DNA of 64,000 nt, from positions 16,561,330 to 16,625,329 of the forward strand of contig CM072154.1 of the NCBI GenBank assembly GCA_036850595.1. Reading direction: 5' to 3'. How positions within the stretch are numbered: the stretch's first letter is position 1; every line of letters starts with the position of its first letter. This DNA is from Rhyacichthys aspro (lineage: Eukaryota > Chordata > Actinopteri > Gobiiformes > Rhyacichthyidae). A program made the position numbers and the translations under genes. The notes beneath the pieces are model-generated. The model had not been told where the DNA came from. It searched no databases and saw only the letters and a list, made by a program, of their open reading frames with translations. Positions 1-12,377 of the stretch are shown piece after piece.

Positions 1-3000
1 GGAGTCGAGTGGAGGGCAGTGACACCACAGCCCTTATAGGAAAGATGAACCACCAGAAAAGAGGGAGAATATAATGGATGTGTGATGGTGAGACTAAAAA
101 TCAAAGGGTGTTAATTTTGAGTTATACACGCATCCTGTAATCTCTGCCCAGTAAGTCCGAAGGGGATTACACAAGTGTGAACAGTAGCAGTGCAACACCT
201 TCCTTCACACACTCCAGCTCTTCCTGCTGTTTTCTGTTGCTTGTGGCGACACACTGACTAAAATAATCCAATCTGGACGATTCCCGGCTGCTCGGCACAA
301 GATCATAAGACACACCTGTCAATAATTGAGTTAATGGGCGCTAATCTAATGGGAGACTCGAACTGAGAGTCCACTTTAGACTTCCCTCCTTGGGGCATGA
401 AAAATGACTTTGATGGGTGTGTTTTTGATTCCTCCCACTCATCCCTGATCTGTGACTTGTGAGGTCCTAGAATGTCACTCCCATCTAAATGTTAATTTGA
501 AGCGCGTTTCTTTGAGACTGGCACAGACGTTGATATGTCTTGAAAGTCCATTAGCATTACTGCATGTTGGTTATGTGAACTCATGAGCACATACTTTTCT
601 ATGTTTTTAAAGTAGTGTTTTCTTGCTTGTCAAAAGGTTTTATTGTTTGGTCTTTTCTTTGTGACAGTGGGTGCTATTGATGCCCGCAGCAGAAAAAAAG
701 ACACTTCTAAATCTTCCATTTTTACACCGAGAGAAAGTTTTGCACATAACAATACCAAAAATTGTTCTACTCATCATTCAGTAAGAGTGGTCTTTTTCTG
801 CTGGAATGAAAAAGGCATCATCATCAGTCATCACTGCAGCGTTCACTGTCTCACTCCACACTTATTTTTGAGCTGTGTTAGATAAAATAGACATAATCAT
901 AATCCTGACGGGCTCACGTTATATGCGTCTCTAGACCGTGACTCACATATAATTTGATATCGACAACTGAAGAAAAGTTGCCATTTGATTCTTCTGCAAA
1001 ACATGCACTGTTGAAAAAGACCCCAAAAGGGTTAAGTTATTTGATTGACAAAAACATATAAATTTTCACATACATTTAACTTCCACTTGACTGTAACCTA
1101 TACACATGTTCATGTATAGCTGTACTGAGAAGGATCTGAGTTTTATTTCTTCTCAATTCACAGCCACAGATTTTCACAGAGGCTACTAATAAAAAAAAAA
1201 TGACAGATGATTCATAGCCTTGACCCTGGTGATGATGACAAATTGGTTTACGGGAAATGTAACGGTCCATGATAGGAGCTGTAGATGGGGGCATGACACC
1301 AGTGGCAGTGGGAAGTGGGAGGACGCACAACCAACAGTAGTCTTAGTATTAACAGCAGTAGGTAATAAAGCTGTAATCCCCTACTTCTTTTAAAATTGAT
1401 CTCCTGAGATACAGATTTAGATCATATTCAGATCATTTCAATCAGCAGCTGCACAATGATCTAAAACACATCAATACTACCGGAACATTATTTGGCCAAA
1501 GTGCAACAACATATTAAAGCTGGCTCTTTACAGAGAGACATAACCCAAGGTTTCTCGCTTATTACAGCCGTGTGAATGAGTGTGGGCAATACTTAACGAC
1601 CCTGTCTCGACCTCTTCTTCTCCTTATTTAATTTGGTCCAGCCTGCTCATAATATTGTGTCAGATGAAATTATAAAATCAGAGGATCCGAGGGGAAAACA
1701 TACTGACAAAGGTAGAAATTGGCTTGAACACAATTTAATGAGATGTGTTTGGTTTACGGAGTTATTATATGAATCTGTTGGCTGCTATAGATTTAAAGAT
1801 GACAACATACAATCACTTGGCGTGTGTGTTATTTTACTGATATGGGGCATAAACCAAGAGACACTGTGGCAAATTTCCCATGACAGTACTCCTGATCTAA
1901 GGTCAGCTGGAATCAAGCATATCAACTCATTTCTTCAGGCCTTGCATTAAGCCCATTTGTTTCTAATGCAGTGGTTAATACAAATAGTGTTTTGTGTTGG
2001 CTCAATTCTGTTGTGCTCTCATGTTTTTCAACACTGAAGACTGCAACAAAGGTGTCACCTGCATAGAAAATATTTTCAAAAACAATGAAAAGTTGGTGAC
2101 GGATGACCGCTGGTGTGGATGAGCTGTGTGTACTCACAGGAGAACAACTCAATGAAACACATTATTCATGGAGCACTCGGCTAATTTGCCACTGCCATTA
2201 CCTTGAAGAAACAGCTGTTATTGCTTTCAGTGTATGAAGGGTCAGTTATTGATCATTTGTGACACATCGAGTGAGTGCTGTAGAGGAAGAGAAGAGGAGG
2301 CCTCTGCATGTATAATAGAGGGATTAACACCGTAACCAGCTTCAGTAGATGTGATGATGTTAGAATAGATTAGTACTTCACTGTTTACTAAAAAGCTTTA
2401 TTACTTCAAAATACATATTAATAAATAAATTCATAAATAAAAAATGATCCATCATCTAGACAGCACTCATCTTTCTTACCATCAAACCAACCATGTATAA
2501 AATGCACCTTCCAAATTGTACAGCTGCAGTAGCTACACATAAAACCACACCTACTCATTTTTGTTTTCATTTTGAGTAAAAATTGAAAGGAAAATTGAAA
2601 ATGATCCTTGTCCATCATAATTTAGCTTTTTGTTTGCACCCAATCAATGCAGCTATACAATAGCTATACAATAGCTGTATTGACTGGTCTGTGATTTGTT
2701 TACATTTGTGGAACATGTCAAAAGTAATCAAAACATAGATGCTACAGTCGCTGTTATGCAAGTGTACTGTGCAGGCCTTACACTGCTAGTATTCTCATAC
2801 TGAGATAGATACTGTTGCAGGCTGCATAACTGTTGTGGTTTTCACAAAACATTTTCACATAATTGAACCTACCCTTCGGTAAAATAAAAAACAAAAAACT
2901 TTGGACACAATCTTTCTCTTTATTCTGCAGATGCTTTTGTTTTTTGAGATTTGACAAGTTTTGGTTTGTGACACATAGTTGTTGCTTTCAATTTGCATCA

Positions 3001-3190
3001 ATACAATTGTATTTGCATGTTAATAGACTGTTTTGCAGCATGTGAGAAAACAATCAGTTTGAATATGTTTTTTTCTGCTGAGTGATTACATGTGAGGAGA
3101 TTTTACTGTTGTATCTTGAATTGAGCTCAGGGCAGACAGACAGACAGATAAAAGCCTGCCGTACACTCCCATAGTGGCAGGCGCTCTCAC

Positions 3191-3319
3191 ATCCAGATGA
3201 CTGATAGCCCCGGGCTCTTCTCTGAAAATGACAAGTGCCATCCATAACAGGCCGGCAAGGGCTGCTAAAGTGATTGCGTTCATAACACCCAGTGTCCTGG
3301 TAAACACAGCTGGCTCCAT
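3191..3319 (-). CDS. candidate first coding exon of an unrecognised gene encoding a membrane anchor
   Basis: A minus-strand ATG at 3317-3319 lies in a strong Kozak context (G at -3, G at +4). It opens 43 codons ending at a plausible donor, GAT|GTGAGA, in phase 0. The peptide begins MEPAVFTRTL. Residues 12-32 form one uncharged hydrophobic segment (LAALAGLLWMALVIF), followed by charged REE, as in a signal anchor or N-terminal membrane helix. I do not recognise the family. No continuing exon is evident between here and position 1, so any gene would run off the window. It could equally be a chance open frame. Confidence 0.3.
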
Positions 3320-4284
3320 GTCTGCTGAGCTTCATACGCCGTCAAATTGTTCAGTTCATGTAAAATTATGGAGTGCGTTTTCAGGTTTACAGATACTTGG
3401 GTTACGTTGACACAAGAGATAGACAGGCTCCATCTTTATTCCACCTCACTGCCCAGAGCAGGGGTGGCTGAACCTGAGCATGTCACTGTGATAAAGACCA
3501 AAACCTGATAAGATCCGCAGCCGAGAACACTTAAAGTCTATTGTGAGCATGACACGCACATCATAAAGTCGTTATACATCACTATCAGATAATTACATGC
3601 ACTATCATTCATTATAAATCAAACTCGACTGTATAATGACATTTTTATCAGACGATGCCATGTCCTGCTTATAATGATCATATTCTGATTTTGTCATGAT
3701 AATATCCAGAAACCCAAGGCCAAAGGCAGCTGGACGAGGCTTGTGAGTCAGAGAAAGTGCAACAAACGACTGGCAAAGTGATATTCTAACTCTCATCAAA
3801 AGCTATACATGAATAAGTGTTGGTAGATAATTAATTTAGCATTTATTCAAAGCATGCCACGTCACTCTGAGTTATGGGCTGAACTTGTGTCTTTGTCAAA
3901 GAGGGGTTATTCTTCCTTTTTTTTTTGTCAAAGAACAATCACAATTTTGTTGTTTTATGGTAAAGTTACAGTAGATTTTTTAACATTCCCTATTCCTTCC
4001 TGTAGGGACAAACTAAAATCAGTGGTATATAAGGATGTGCACATACAAATGTTGCCATGTTTCATAATCTTTTTGTCTTCTCCCTAAACTCTGGTAAACT
4101 AAAATCTGGTTTGAGCTTAAAACAAGAAAAATGTATTTCCTCTGTGTCTTTTAGATGCATATTTTGGGGTCTTGTTACGACAGGACTACCCTAAAAAATT
4201 ATCTACTATATATATACTGCTGTTTTATTTCCAACATATGCTGGATTCAAAGTCTTTGAACATTAAAGTCTGCCTTTCAGCCTG

Positions 4285-4355
4285 CCCCAGGTGTGAGCGC
4301 TTTGGGTGCCTGAGAAGGACAAGCGAAGGAAAAGCGCTATATAAATGCATGCTAT
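4285..4355 (+). mobile_element. short LINE/SINE 3'-tail remnant
   Basis: The stretch contains gtgtgagcgctttgggtgcc and aaaagcgctatataaatgca. This pair is the common 3' tail of fish LINEs and the SINEs that borrow their tails. No body of the element can be seen upstream. Orientation is taken from the ATAAAT end. Confidence 0.6.
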
Positions 4356-7300
4356 GCCATGTTGTACATTAGAAATCATAGGAGGCACAATGAGAGTCCT
4401 AGGACAGAACAATCACAGTGCTGGTTCTGAATACAAGACAAAATAAATTCTCTGTTGACCTGCGTGGCTCTGACCTGAACAGAAGTCCACTCGTGGACAA
4501 TGACAGAGCATGAAGCACCTGTGTGGGCACACAGTGGAGGAACACAGAGACCGTCAGACAAAGAACGGGCTACAATCATGACATCCACAATGGCCCAGCA
4601 GTGTCTTGTTCTCTTATTTCAAACCACCATGGACACATTTCAGTCACTTTTAGCAAAAAACTTCTGATCTTTTAAAAACTGACAGTGTATTATTTTTTAA
4701 TTTTGACATAAAGTTAGATTCAGCAATGACGGGACATTTACCACAGAAGTTACCATTTGCAGATCATTACACCTCCTAAAGGAACGGATTTGTTGGATTG
4801 CATTTCCTGAATCTGCTACAGAGTGAGAAAATACATTTGTATTTTTTGTACAGACATCCCTGTATACATTTTAGGGACAATGTAAAAAATGTTATTTATG
4901 GGAAGCATATTATTATATATATGGTCCGTAGTAAGGACATACATATTTAACCTCACTGTTAGATCTGGAAGTCAGAAAGACACAGGCTTCAGAGGAAGAA
5001 GGGTAATTATGCAGCCACTGTCGCAACAGGATACTGTTGAATGACAACATTATTTGTTTCCTTCGTCAGCGGCTTGTCATCTAATTAAAGGTGGCATCCA
5101 ATCTTTCACATTACATCCAGTGTCTGATCATAAAACAAATGTGTCACTGTTCACCCCACAGCCGCATGCCACACCATTGTTTTCCACACCACAGTTTACC
5201 CAAATGCTCCAGGGTTTACAATGCAAAATGCAGGAGATTAATATAGAACAGTCTGGGAGGACATCTGTGACTCGTGACGTCTTTTGGGTATCACATCAGC
5301 ACTGAACAGTACAGTAGAATGTACTGTGGAGGTGTATGAGCTGTTATCTTTATTTTAACAGCTATATTGGTCTGACAGACCCTTTTAGACAAGTGCAGTA
5401 CTTGTATTTGCACCATTAACAGTTTTTCTAGTCTCTCCACATTGGTCTTGACATCCCAGAAGGCTGACTCTGACTTTAATTTTAGATACAGTCTGTCAGA
5501 TCTACCTAACAAAAGATTGAACTGTCATAAAAATTATTTAGACTCCCCAATTTATCTTTCTTAATCAGACACGGACTGCAAAATTTGAACTGGAATATCT
5601 GTTAATAACACTGGCAATGTTTTTGTATTAAATAGTACATACTCCTAGCTATGACTATGATTGAAAACACAACATTAAAACAAATAATTTTGCTTTATCA
5701 TTTAAAAAGGGTCTCTGTAAACAGCTTCTTCAGAATCTAAATCAGCTCACAGCATCTGATTTAGCAGTGTAAACTATGAAGAACTATATATAAACTATAA
5801 ACATCTGCAGTTTAGAACCCTATAGTTAATACCACTTACTATTATTTTTAGGATTTCTAAAGTAAACGTCCCATTGCAAAAATCTTTTGCAATACAGCAC
5901 TACAGTACATTAGATGGAAAATTGGGTGTTTCCATTTTCTGACTCCCATTATACTGTAAATTTGACAGTTAACTAAACAAATGTGGTAATTTACAATACA
6001 TTTGATTCAATTTCCTAGTTTTGTTCCTGCCCAAGGCCAAAAATCAGCTTTGATCAGCCGCACATTTCATTGAAGCCTGTATATTCAGTGCTTGAAAACA
6101 GCTAATTAGATTCATTCTGCTGTGGCCTGCGCTGCTTCAGAGCAGGAGGCCAATTTGCCTTGACCGCCTACTCCAGACCATTCTCTTCACAGTCCCACAA
6201 CAATCACAGCTTTTGTCTCGAGCCACCACCGCCGCTGCCATGCCAACGCAGCCCAGATGTTGTGAGCTCAGCCCTCAAAGTTCGCTCACACTCTTCACAT
6301 GTCTTTTGAGAGATACATATTGCACTATTGTCACCCCAGAGCTTTTAATAATGACAGTAGCAGGCTGAGAGGTTTAGCTAAATGAATATTGTATGAATGT
6401 GGCTTTTTGTCTGACCTGGTGAAGTAGTTTGGTTATGGTTTGGGATTAATAAGTGACTTAATTTCCCTGAAGAGAACAAGATATTAGTTGGAGGACTGTT
6501 CTGTCTTTCTTATGTTCCCACTGATACCTTTGTGTTAGGTGACAATGCCACAGCCCAGACTTTAAATGAAGCCTGTTGTTCTGGTTTGATAGAAATAAGA
6601 AAGTCTTGATTCAGGATGAATTTGAACAAGGAGGAGGGGTGTCATGTAATTATCAGGTGTTTTCTTGGAGTCTAACACTGGGACGTGTACTGTAAATATA
6701 AAAATCCAAAGCAGCTGTAACACCGTTGTAAGGTGCATCCACACAATGCCACTGAGTCTTTTGTCTCTGGAGTAATTATCTTGTCACTGAAACACCTGAA
6801 TCTATCAACACAAGTTCAGAGAGGCAGATCAGAAAGCGAATGCCTGGATTAACCTCAGCTCTAACACGTGGACGAATCAGTTTCCACGTCCATGATGCGT
6901 TCCTCCCTTTCACTTTTCACCCGATGGGATTTATATAAAACAAATAACCTACAACAAAGCATGTTCCAGCGACTCTTGGGAGCATTACTTTGACCAAACA
7001 GTGACCCTAAATCACCTGAATTCACACTGAGATCAACAAGTCATGATTCATTCTCTTTGGGCAAAGGTTTTGTATTTTCTGCTTTTGGACATGTGTCAGT
7101 TTCTTTCAGCTGCCATACACCTACAGAACCAATTTAATAGTAATAATTATGTTGATAAATTTGATAGCATTTGGTGAGTAGGCTGCATGCACATTTCAGA
7201 TAATTATGTTTTAATTATGCAGGAAGACAGATTCAAAACTTATTGTGTTCAGTTTTGACTTTAAAATATTGAACTCATATGAATTTGCTGCATGTTGAAT

Positions 7301-10300
7301 GGCATTTTTTCAAGACCCAAAACAACAACATTTACACCTTTTACTAGTGGGAATATGTTGAAGTATTTTCATTTAATTATATAGTGTGTTTGTTATCTTT
7401 GTGCCCCTTCTCCATCTAATCATGTGAATCATGATTTTGGCTTTGGTTAGTCTTGGATTTAGAGGTATTGCTTTTGTAAAGATCATTTATTGCTGACTCA
7501 ATTATGTCCACACTTGATCACACATCTGGATCTTTTGAGATTAAATTTGCTGGAATAAAAACAGCTTTGTTTAAAGAGTCAAAACAGTCTTGATATCAGG
7601 CTTTCTTTGATATCAGGTTTTCTTTATGCATACTTCTCTCGAGTCAGTAGAGGCAGGCGATGTTGCGAAAGTAATAGTGTGGCCAAAGAACATGGCCTTT
7701 CTCCTTCGATGCAGACTTTCATTTAGATAAAAGTGCAGGTATCTGTGCCTCTTCAGATTCCATTTGGACTTCTCTGTCTGACCATCTCTCTGTTATTGGC
7801 ACAGCTCAGCGCTTGGAGCTCTCAGCTGAGAGTTGTCTGAAGCACAAGGAGCTCTGGGCCATTACTCTGGTGCTCAGAAGTCTTGACATATACAAATAGA
7901 AAACTAGACCTTGAGCTAAAAATGTTAAAAGGTACATTTTGAGCGCCATCATTTGTATGACTTTTGAAAAAATGTATTAAAAGGAGAAATGTGGTTTTCT
8001 TTCTTGAAGTATTGCATGGATCTGAGCTGAGGTAGGCCCTTGTATCTACAATCATCCTGAAGGTATAGGCTCATTTACTCAAATGTTTCTGGAGAAACTG
8101 TATTGTGTATCATTTTAGGCAATACATGTTTTCATTTTCTTTTACCTGAGGGCAAATTATGGATTTTCTACCCACCTCTGCACCAATAAATGATTCGATA
8201 GTCCTGTTTTTCAATAATGCAGATTTATATGGACCATTTGGTTTTACAATGCATTTGAAGATCATAGCAACAGTTAACATAGCAACCAAGTGTCTGTCCC
8301 TGTCTGCTTCATCATATTATTAATGCATGCACTTCAATGTTTTACAGTAGTTCACACGGTTACTACACATGTAGGCCTAGTGGAGGTAGTGGGTGCTCTT
8401 GAACGGTATTCAAATTTAATACATGTAGTCTAATAAATGACTGCTGATCATGCCTTAACTTTTCTGACTTCAAATCACACAGTTAATGCAGCAGCGCCAT
8501 CGTGTGGCTCCGTGGAGTGTTGCAGCTGCTTGGTGGACACAGACAGTGGCTGGCAAGCTGTGTTTTGTGTTTAGGAGTTCAGGGAAAGAGAGCTGTCCAG
8601 AGCAGGAAGTCAGCAAAGACAGTACAAAGCTCCCGTTCATCACTGAGTACAATGCCACAGTCAGACATCGCCACTGCAACATGCGTCTGTGGCTCACAAA
8701 GCGACCAAAGGAATGATCCCACTGCTGCATGTTGCTAAAAACATGTTCATTAGCCAGTTCATTTAAGCCTTGGATTAAATCATGATAAAAGTATGATGAA
8801 TTACAAATTTCTAAATTCCAAAGCCATTTTTGTAGCTTTGATATGCTATGTTTTTCAAGGACAAATCTGTAGTAAAAATATTCTTAAAATGTTTTGTCTG
8901 ACCCTCACATTTTATTTTATTTTATTCTGTTTGAGAAGCACAAAAACACATTGTTCAGAAGATGGCAGTTCTGGGAAAAGTGTTCTCATTAAGTTAATAA
9001 TAGGACTGTATTATTTGCAGCAAGAGGCTCTGTATTAAAAACATAGTGGCACAATTTTGTGTGTATAATACTGAATTAATAAAATCACTGAAGCTTTAAA
9101 ATGATCTGATTTAATGAAATAAGTATGTTGTGTATGAAGTGAGTGTCAGAAGCATAAACTATTGCCTGCACGTACAAAAATACATTTTCCTGTGCATTGT
9201 ACTATGTATATGCATGTGACAAATAACACTTATTTTATTTGATCTTATGTCATGTGGTGAATATATTACATGTTCAGCATTTTCTTTGAAAACACACAAC
9301 AGAAAAACACTTTAGACTCAGTTTAATTTCATGATTTATTGACATTTACTGTTTTCCACCATGGTTTCTCTTACCAATAGTGTTAACCATAAATTTTCTT
9401 TTTTCATTAAATTACATTTATAATGTTTTACTCACATACACATTTATTATTTCATTTTCTTATTGCAATAAACAAGAGTAGCCAGAATGAGTCAGGTATT
9501 GCTACAGTTCGCCAAACAAACTCTGTCCCTCTGACAATGAAATTCAAAAATAACTTTATTGGCAAGACAAAATTACACCAAAGCCTCTCCATGTGAGGGC
9601 AGAATAAGGCTAAGGCTAGTAGCCTAAACACAGCTAACATGAAATACCTGCCTGAAATCTAACACTTACTTCCCATTAAGTGAACAGTGATAATGAATCT
9701 GTTGGATTGCCACATTATGAGCATATGAGCAACAATATGAACATGTCTGTGGTGTTGCTATTAGCTTAGCTACCAGGGACAGGACTGCAGTACTCTGAAT
9801 CTGTTGGGCTATCGAGTCTCCAGGAAGATGGATTGCTTTTTCCGGTCCAAATGTGCAGGTTTTTGTCTCTGGTAATGTGTTAGGCCACTTAAAGCTCCAG
9901 GTTTCCTCTTGTCTCTGATTGGTGAGAAGTACAAGAGTGGGTCCCAACACACACTAGAATAAATTTAGTAGACTACACACCAACAGGAAGGAGAGCATGA
10001 ATCCTGGAAGATCATTTCACTCACAAAACTAACTCAGCAACAAAAAGAGCACAATGGTGGAAGCTGACTCCAAGCCAGCTTCTTGTTAAGTAATGGCATT
10101 GCAAATCTTCCGTAGGACATTTCTCACACATAAACAAAATGAAAAAAGCAATTCAATAAGTCCAACCAAAAATAAGCCTGTTGAACAAATCTAGCTCTAA
10201 TCCCTTGATACCTGGCTTTGTACCCTGTTCCCCAAGCAGAGATTACCATAGTAAAAGGCCCTTTAATAAGAAGGGCCAGTCCTTAAGCCCAGCTATAACC

Positions 10301-11199
10301 TCTGTCAGTCTCCTATATGTCCCCCTTGTCAACCCCTTCAAGGGCTCAGCTCATGGAAGAACACAAAGGTCTGTCTGCTGGCTTACTCCCAGTTTACACA
10401 TGACTCCAGACAACATGTCACAACATGTCACAATGATAACAAGTCACTCCCATAAAAATGCTCATTGCATTGCAATATTCAGACAAAGGTAAGACATTAG
10501 AGCTCATTGCTTCTCAATGAAGGGCACAGTGTACATATTGTTTTAGAAAAAGGTGATCAGTTCTGCTGCTTAGTCACTTGGTCTGCCTGCATGCCAGTGT
10601 GTCTGGGTTTAACACTCATAGTATATAGCCATCACACAATTATCTGCTTTTTCCACTTCATGGATGCATTATTAACACATTTTCTACCTACAAAAATAGT
10701 TTGTGTTTTCTGGATTTATATATTATGTAATATAAACGCAAAAACAACAGGTTAAACCCAAAGAAAACAAAGTGCTCACCAGTCATTGTAAAAGAAAGAT
10801 AATCATGGTGCGCTTCATGGCTTTCAGTTGTAAGAGAGAAAGTATTGATAGATGCCCAGGGCAAGATGTCTCTGTCCAAGCTCTGGGGTAGCCTCTCTGG
10901 GTTCATGCTTGCTTGTCACTGCCACTTAACATCATTTGTCCAAGAATGTATTTGGCTTTCATATTCCTCTCTACAATTTGTTCCCCTCCAGCATTATGGC
11001 TGCCATAGTCTGCATGCTCTGTACTATATACTCATTTGCACCTTTGGGCATGAAAGATGAGTGCAAGGAGGAGGAGGGCATGGCATCAAACAGCAGAGGT
11101 CAACATAGTCATGCAGAAGATTGAACTTGCAGCACCCTTAGGTCGGATTACATGCAACATACTGGATGCACAGGCTTACACTATCCCAGGGAGATGGGA

Positions 11200-12131
11200 A
11201 AATTACTTCTTCATCTAATCTTTTATTATTATTTACCTGTGAGACTCACATTAACTATAAGAATGTGTCTAATACAGCAGTGCCAATGTATGACTTCCTG
11301 TTTCTTGGACTCTCTCTTGCCTTTGGTGAAGCCTAACTCTGACTGTTATAAAGGTTGGCAGATGTGCCCTGTAGCAATTTTTGTTGGTACAATCTATTTT
11401 GAAACACAGATTTGTCCAGGCGTGTGTGTGTGTGTGTTTGTGTTAGCATGCTGCCTGCGGTCAATCCATCTGCTGACCCGTGCCAGCCCTCCTCTCACCT
11501 CAGCGTCTCAGGAAATGACAGGGGAGTGCAATCCCCCACAGTCTCCTCTGTCCCCTTGTTCAGATGTCGCTACCACCTACCTGTCAGCTAAAGACGTGTT
11601 TGTATCAAGCGAGGACTGTCACAATGGGGCAGAAGTGTGCAGAGGCCAATACAGCGAAGACCAATGGAAGCAGCTACACTACTGACATAACAGTGTCTTT
11701 TGAGGTGCATAGGATGAGACAACATCGAGCCATGACAACAGGAGAAAAACTACCTGGCCCAGATTTGTTTATGTAACACTATATGTGGCTTACTGTTTGA
11801 AAAAAAGGTCTGCATTGGTGTCTTCCATAGCTACTGTAGCGGCTTGACAGGCCCGCCACACAGGGAGGTGAGAGATGCACAAGGGAGTTCAATGCATAAT
11901 GGACATCTCTCCTCTGCTCATTCCATTGGTGAACTGCTTATAAGTCTTTGAAATGGAGGGAGAGTTTAGGTAAAGGGAAAAAAAACTCACAAATCCTCCA
12001 CTTGCTGCTCTCAGTCAGATAATTTCATGGTTGGATTTTTTCCCCTATCAATTGCTGTTTGTTGTTTGTATCTTCACAGTGTGCTTTTTCGAGTGGCTGT
12101 TTCTGACCGAATGCAGTCAGGGGCTGATGTG
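11200..12131 (-). other. probable 3' UTR of znf385a with candidate poly(A) signal
   Basis: Below the stop codon the first minus-strand AATAAA is at 11222-11227, which would give a 3' UTR of about 0.9 kb. No other canonical hexamer lies between it and the stop. The stretch also carries a GT repeat on the plus strand (about 11420-11445). Open frames here, including one of 177 codons on the plus strand, show no protein features. The cleavage site is inferred only. Confidence 0.4.
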
Positions 12132-12377
12132 TCAGTATGGAGAAAAGAGGATTGGACCGTGCGTGGTGCGGATGGGCCCTGGGGCTGGTCTCAGGATCGC
12201 ATGGCTGAGAGGCGGGCCTTGCAAAAGGTGATGTGGGTGGGGTGCAGGGGCTGCTGCTCGTAGAGCCAGCTGGCTAGAGGATGCTGCGGCAGCCATTGCT
12301 GCAGCAACAGCCAATGGATTGGGCAAGAGCCCTGCCCCCAACGCTTTGGTAAGATCCTTGGAGAAGGTCAGAGAAGA
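12132..12377 (-). CDS. znf385a: znf385a coding exon 8 (C-terminal tail and stop)
   Basis: This exon is 246 nt including the stop TGA at 12132-12134. Its acceptor is gtctatttttag. It encodes residues 357-437, beginning SSLTFSKDLTKALGAGLLPN. An alanine-rich run follows, then a His/Pro patch (HPHH) and the conserved ending APGPIRTTHGPILFSPY. The terminal block matches mammalian ZNF385A and differs from ZNF385B and ZNF385D, whose endings as I recall them read LFAPY. Confidence 0.96.
   Translation of the reverse strand, partial: SSLTFSKDLTKALGAGLLPNPLAVAAAMAAAASSSQLALRAAAPAPHPHHLLQGPPLSHAILRPAPGPIRTTHGPILFSPY

Larger units (their letters stand above)
1..11199. other. region downstream of znf385a, largely without recognisable genes
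   Basis: Apart from the LINE/SINE tail near 4.3 kb and the candidate membrane-anchor exon near 3.2 kb, I see no coding exon. Open frames are short, AT-driven and lack domain signatures. A minus-strand GCCAATAAAG context near 9555-9565 resembles the 3' end of an old retroelement or transcript but has no body. A 10-bp unit (caacatgtca) is repeated in tandem at 10411-10430. No tRNA or rRNA gene is visible. Confidence 0.6.

Noticed and set aside
8470..8738. Overlapping open frames on both strands near 8.5 kb with higher GC
   Set aside because: There is no domain, splice signal or repeat-family match, and codon choice gives no preference for either strand.
10411..10430. Tandem caacatgtca units resembling a p53 element
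   Set aside because: Each unit mismatches the consensus at two positions, and the site lies downstream of the gene. It is better described as a short duplication.
11152..11685. Plus-strand open frame of 177 codons, among the longest in the window
   Set aside because: It lies opposite the likely 3' UTR, includes a GT repeat read as Val/Cys codons, and shows no domain, splice context or family resemblance.
12027..12263. Plus-strand open frames over znf385a exon 8
   Set aside because: They are shadows of the GC-rich C-terminal coding exon on the other strand.
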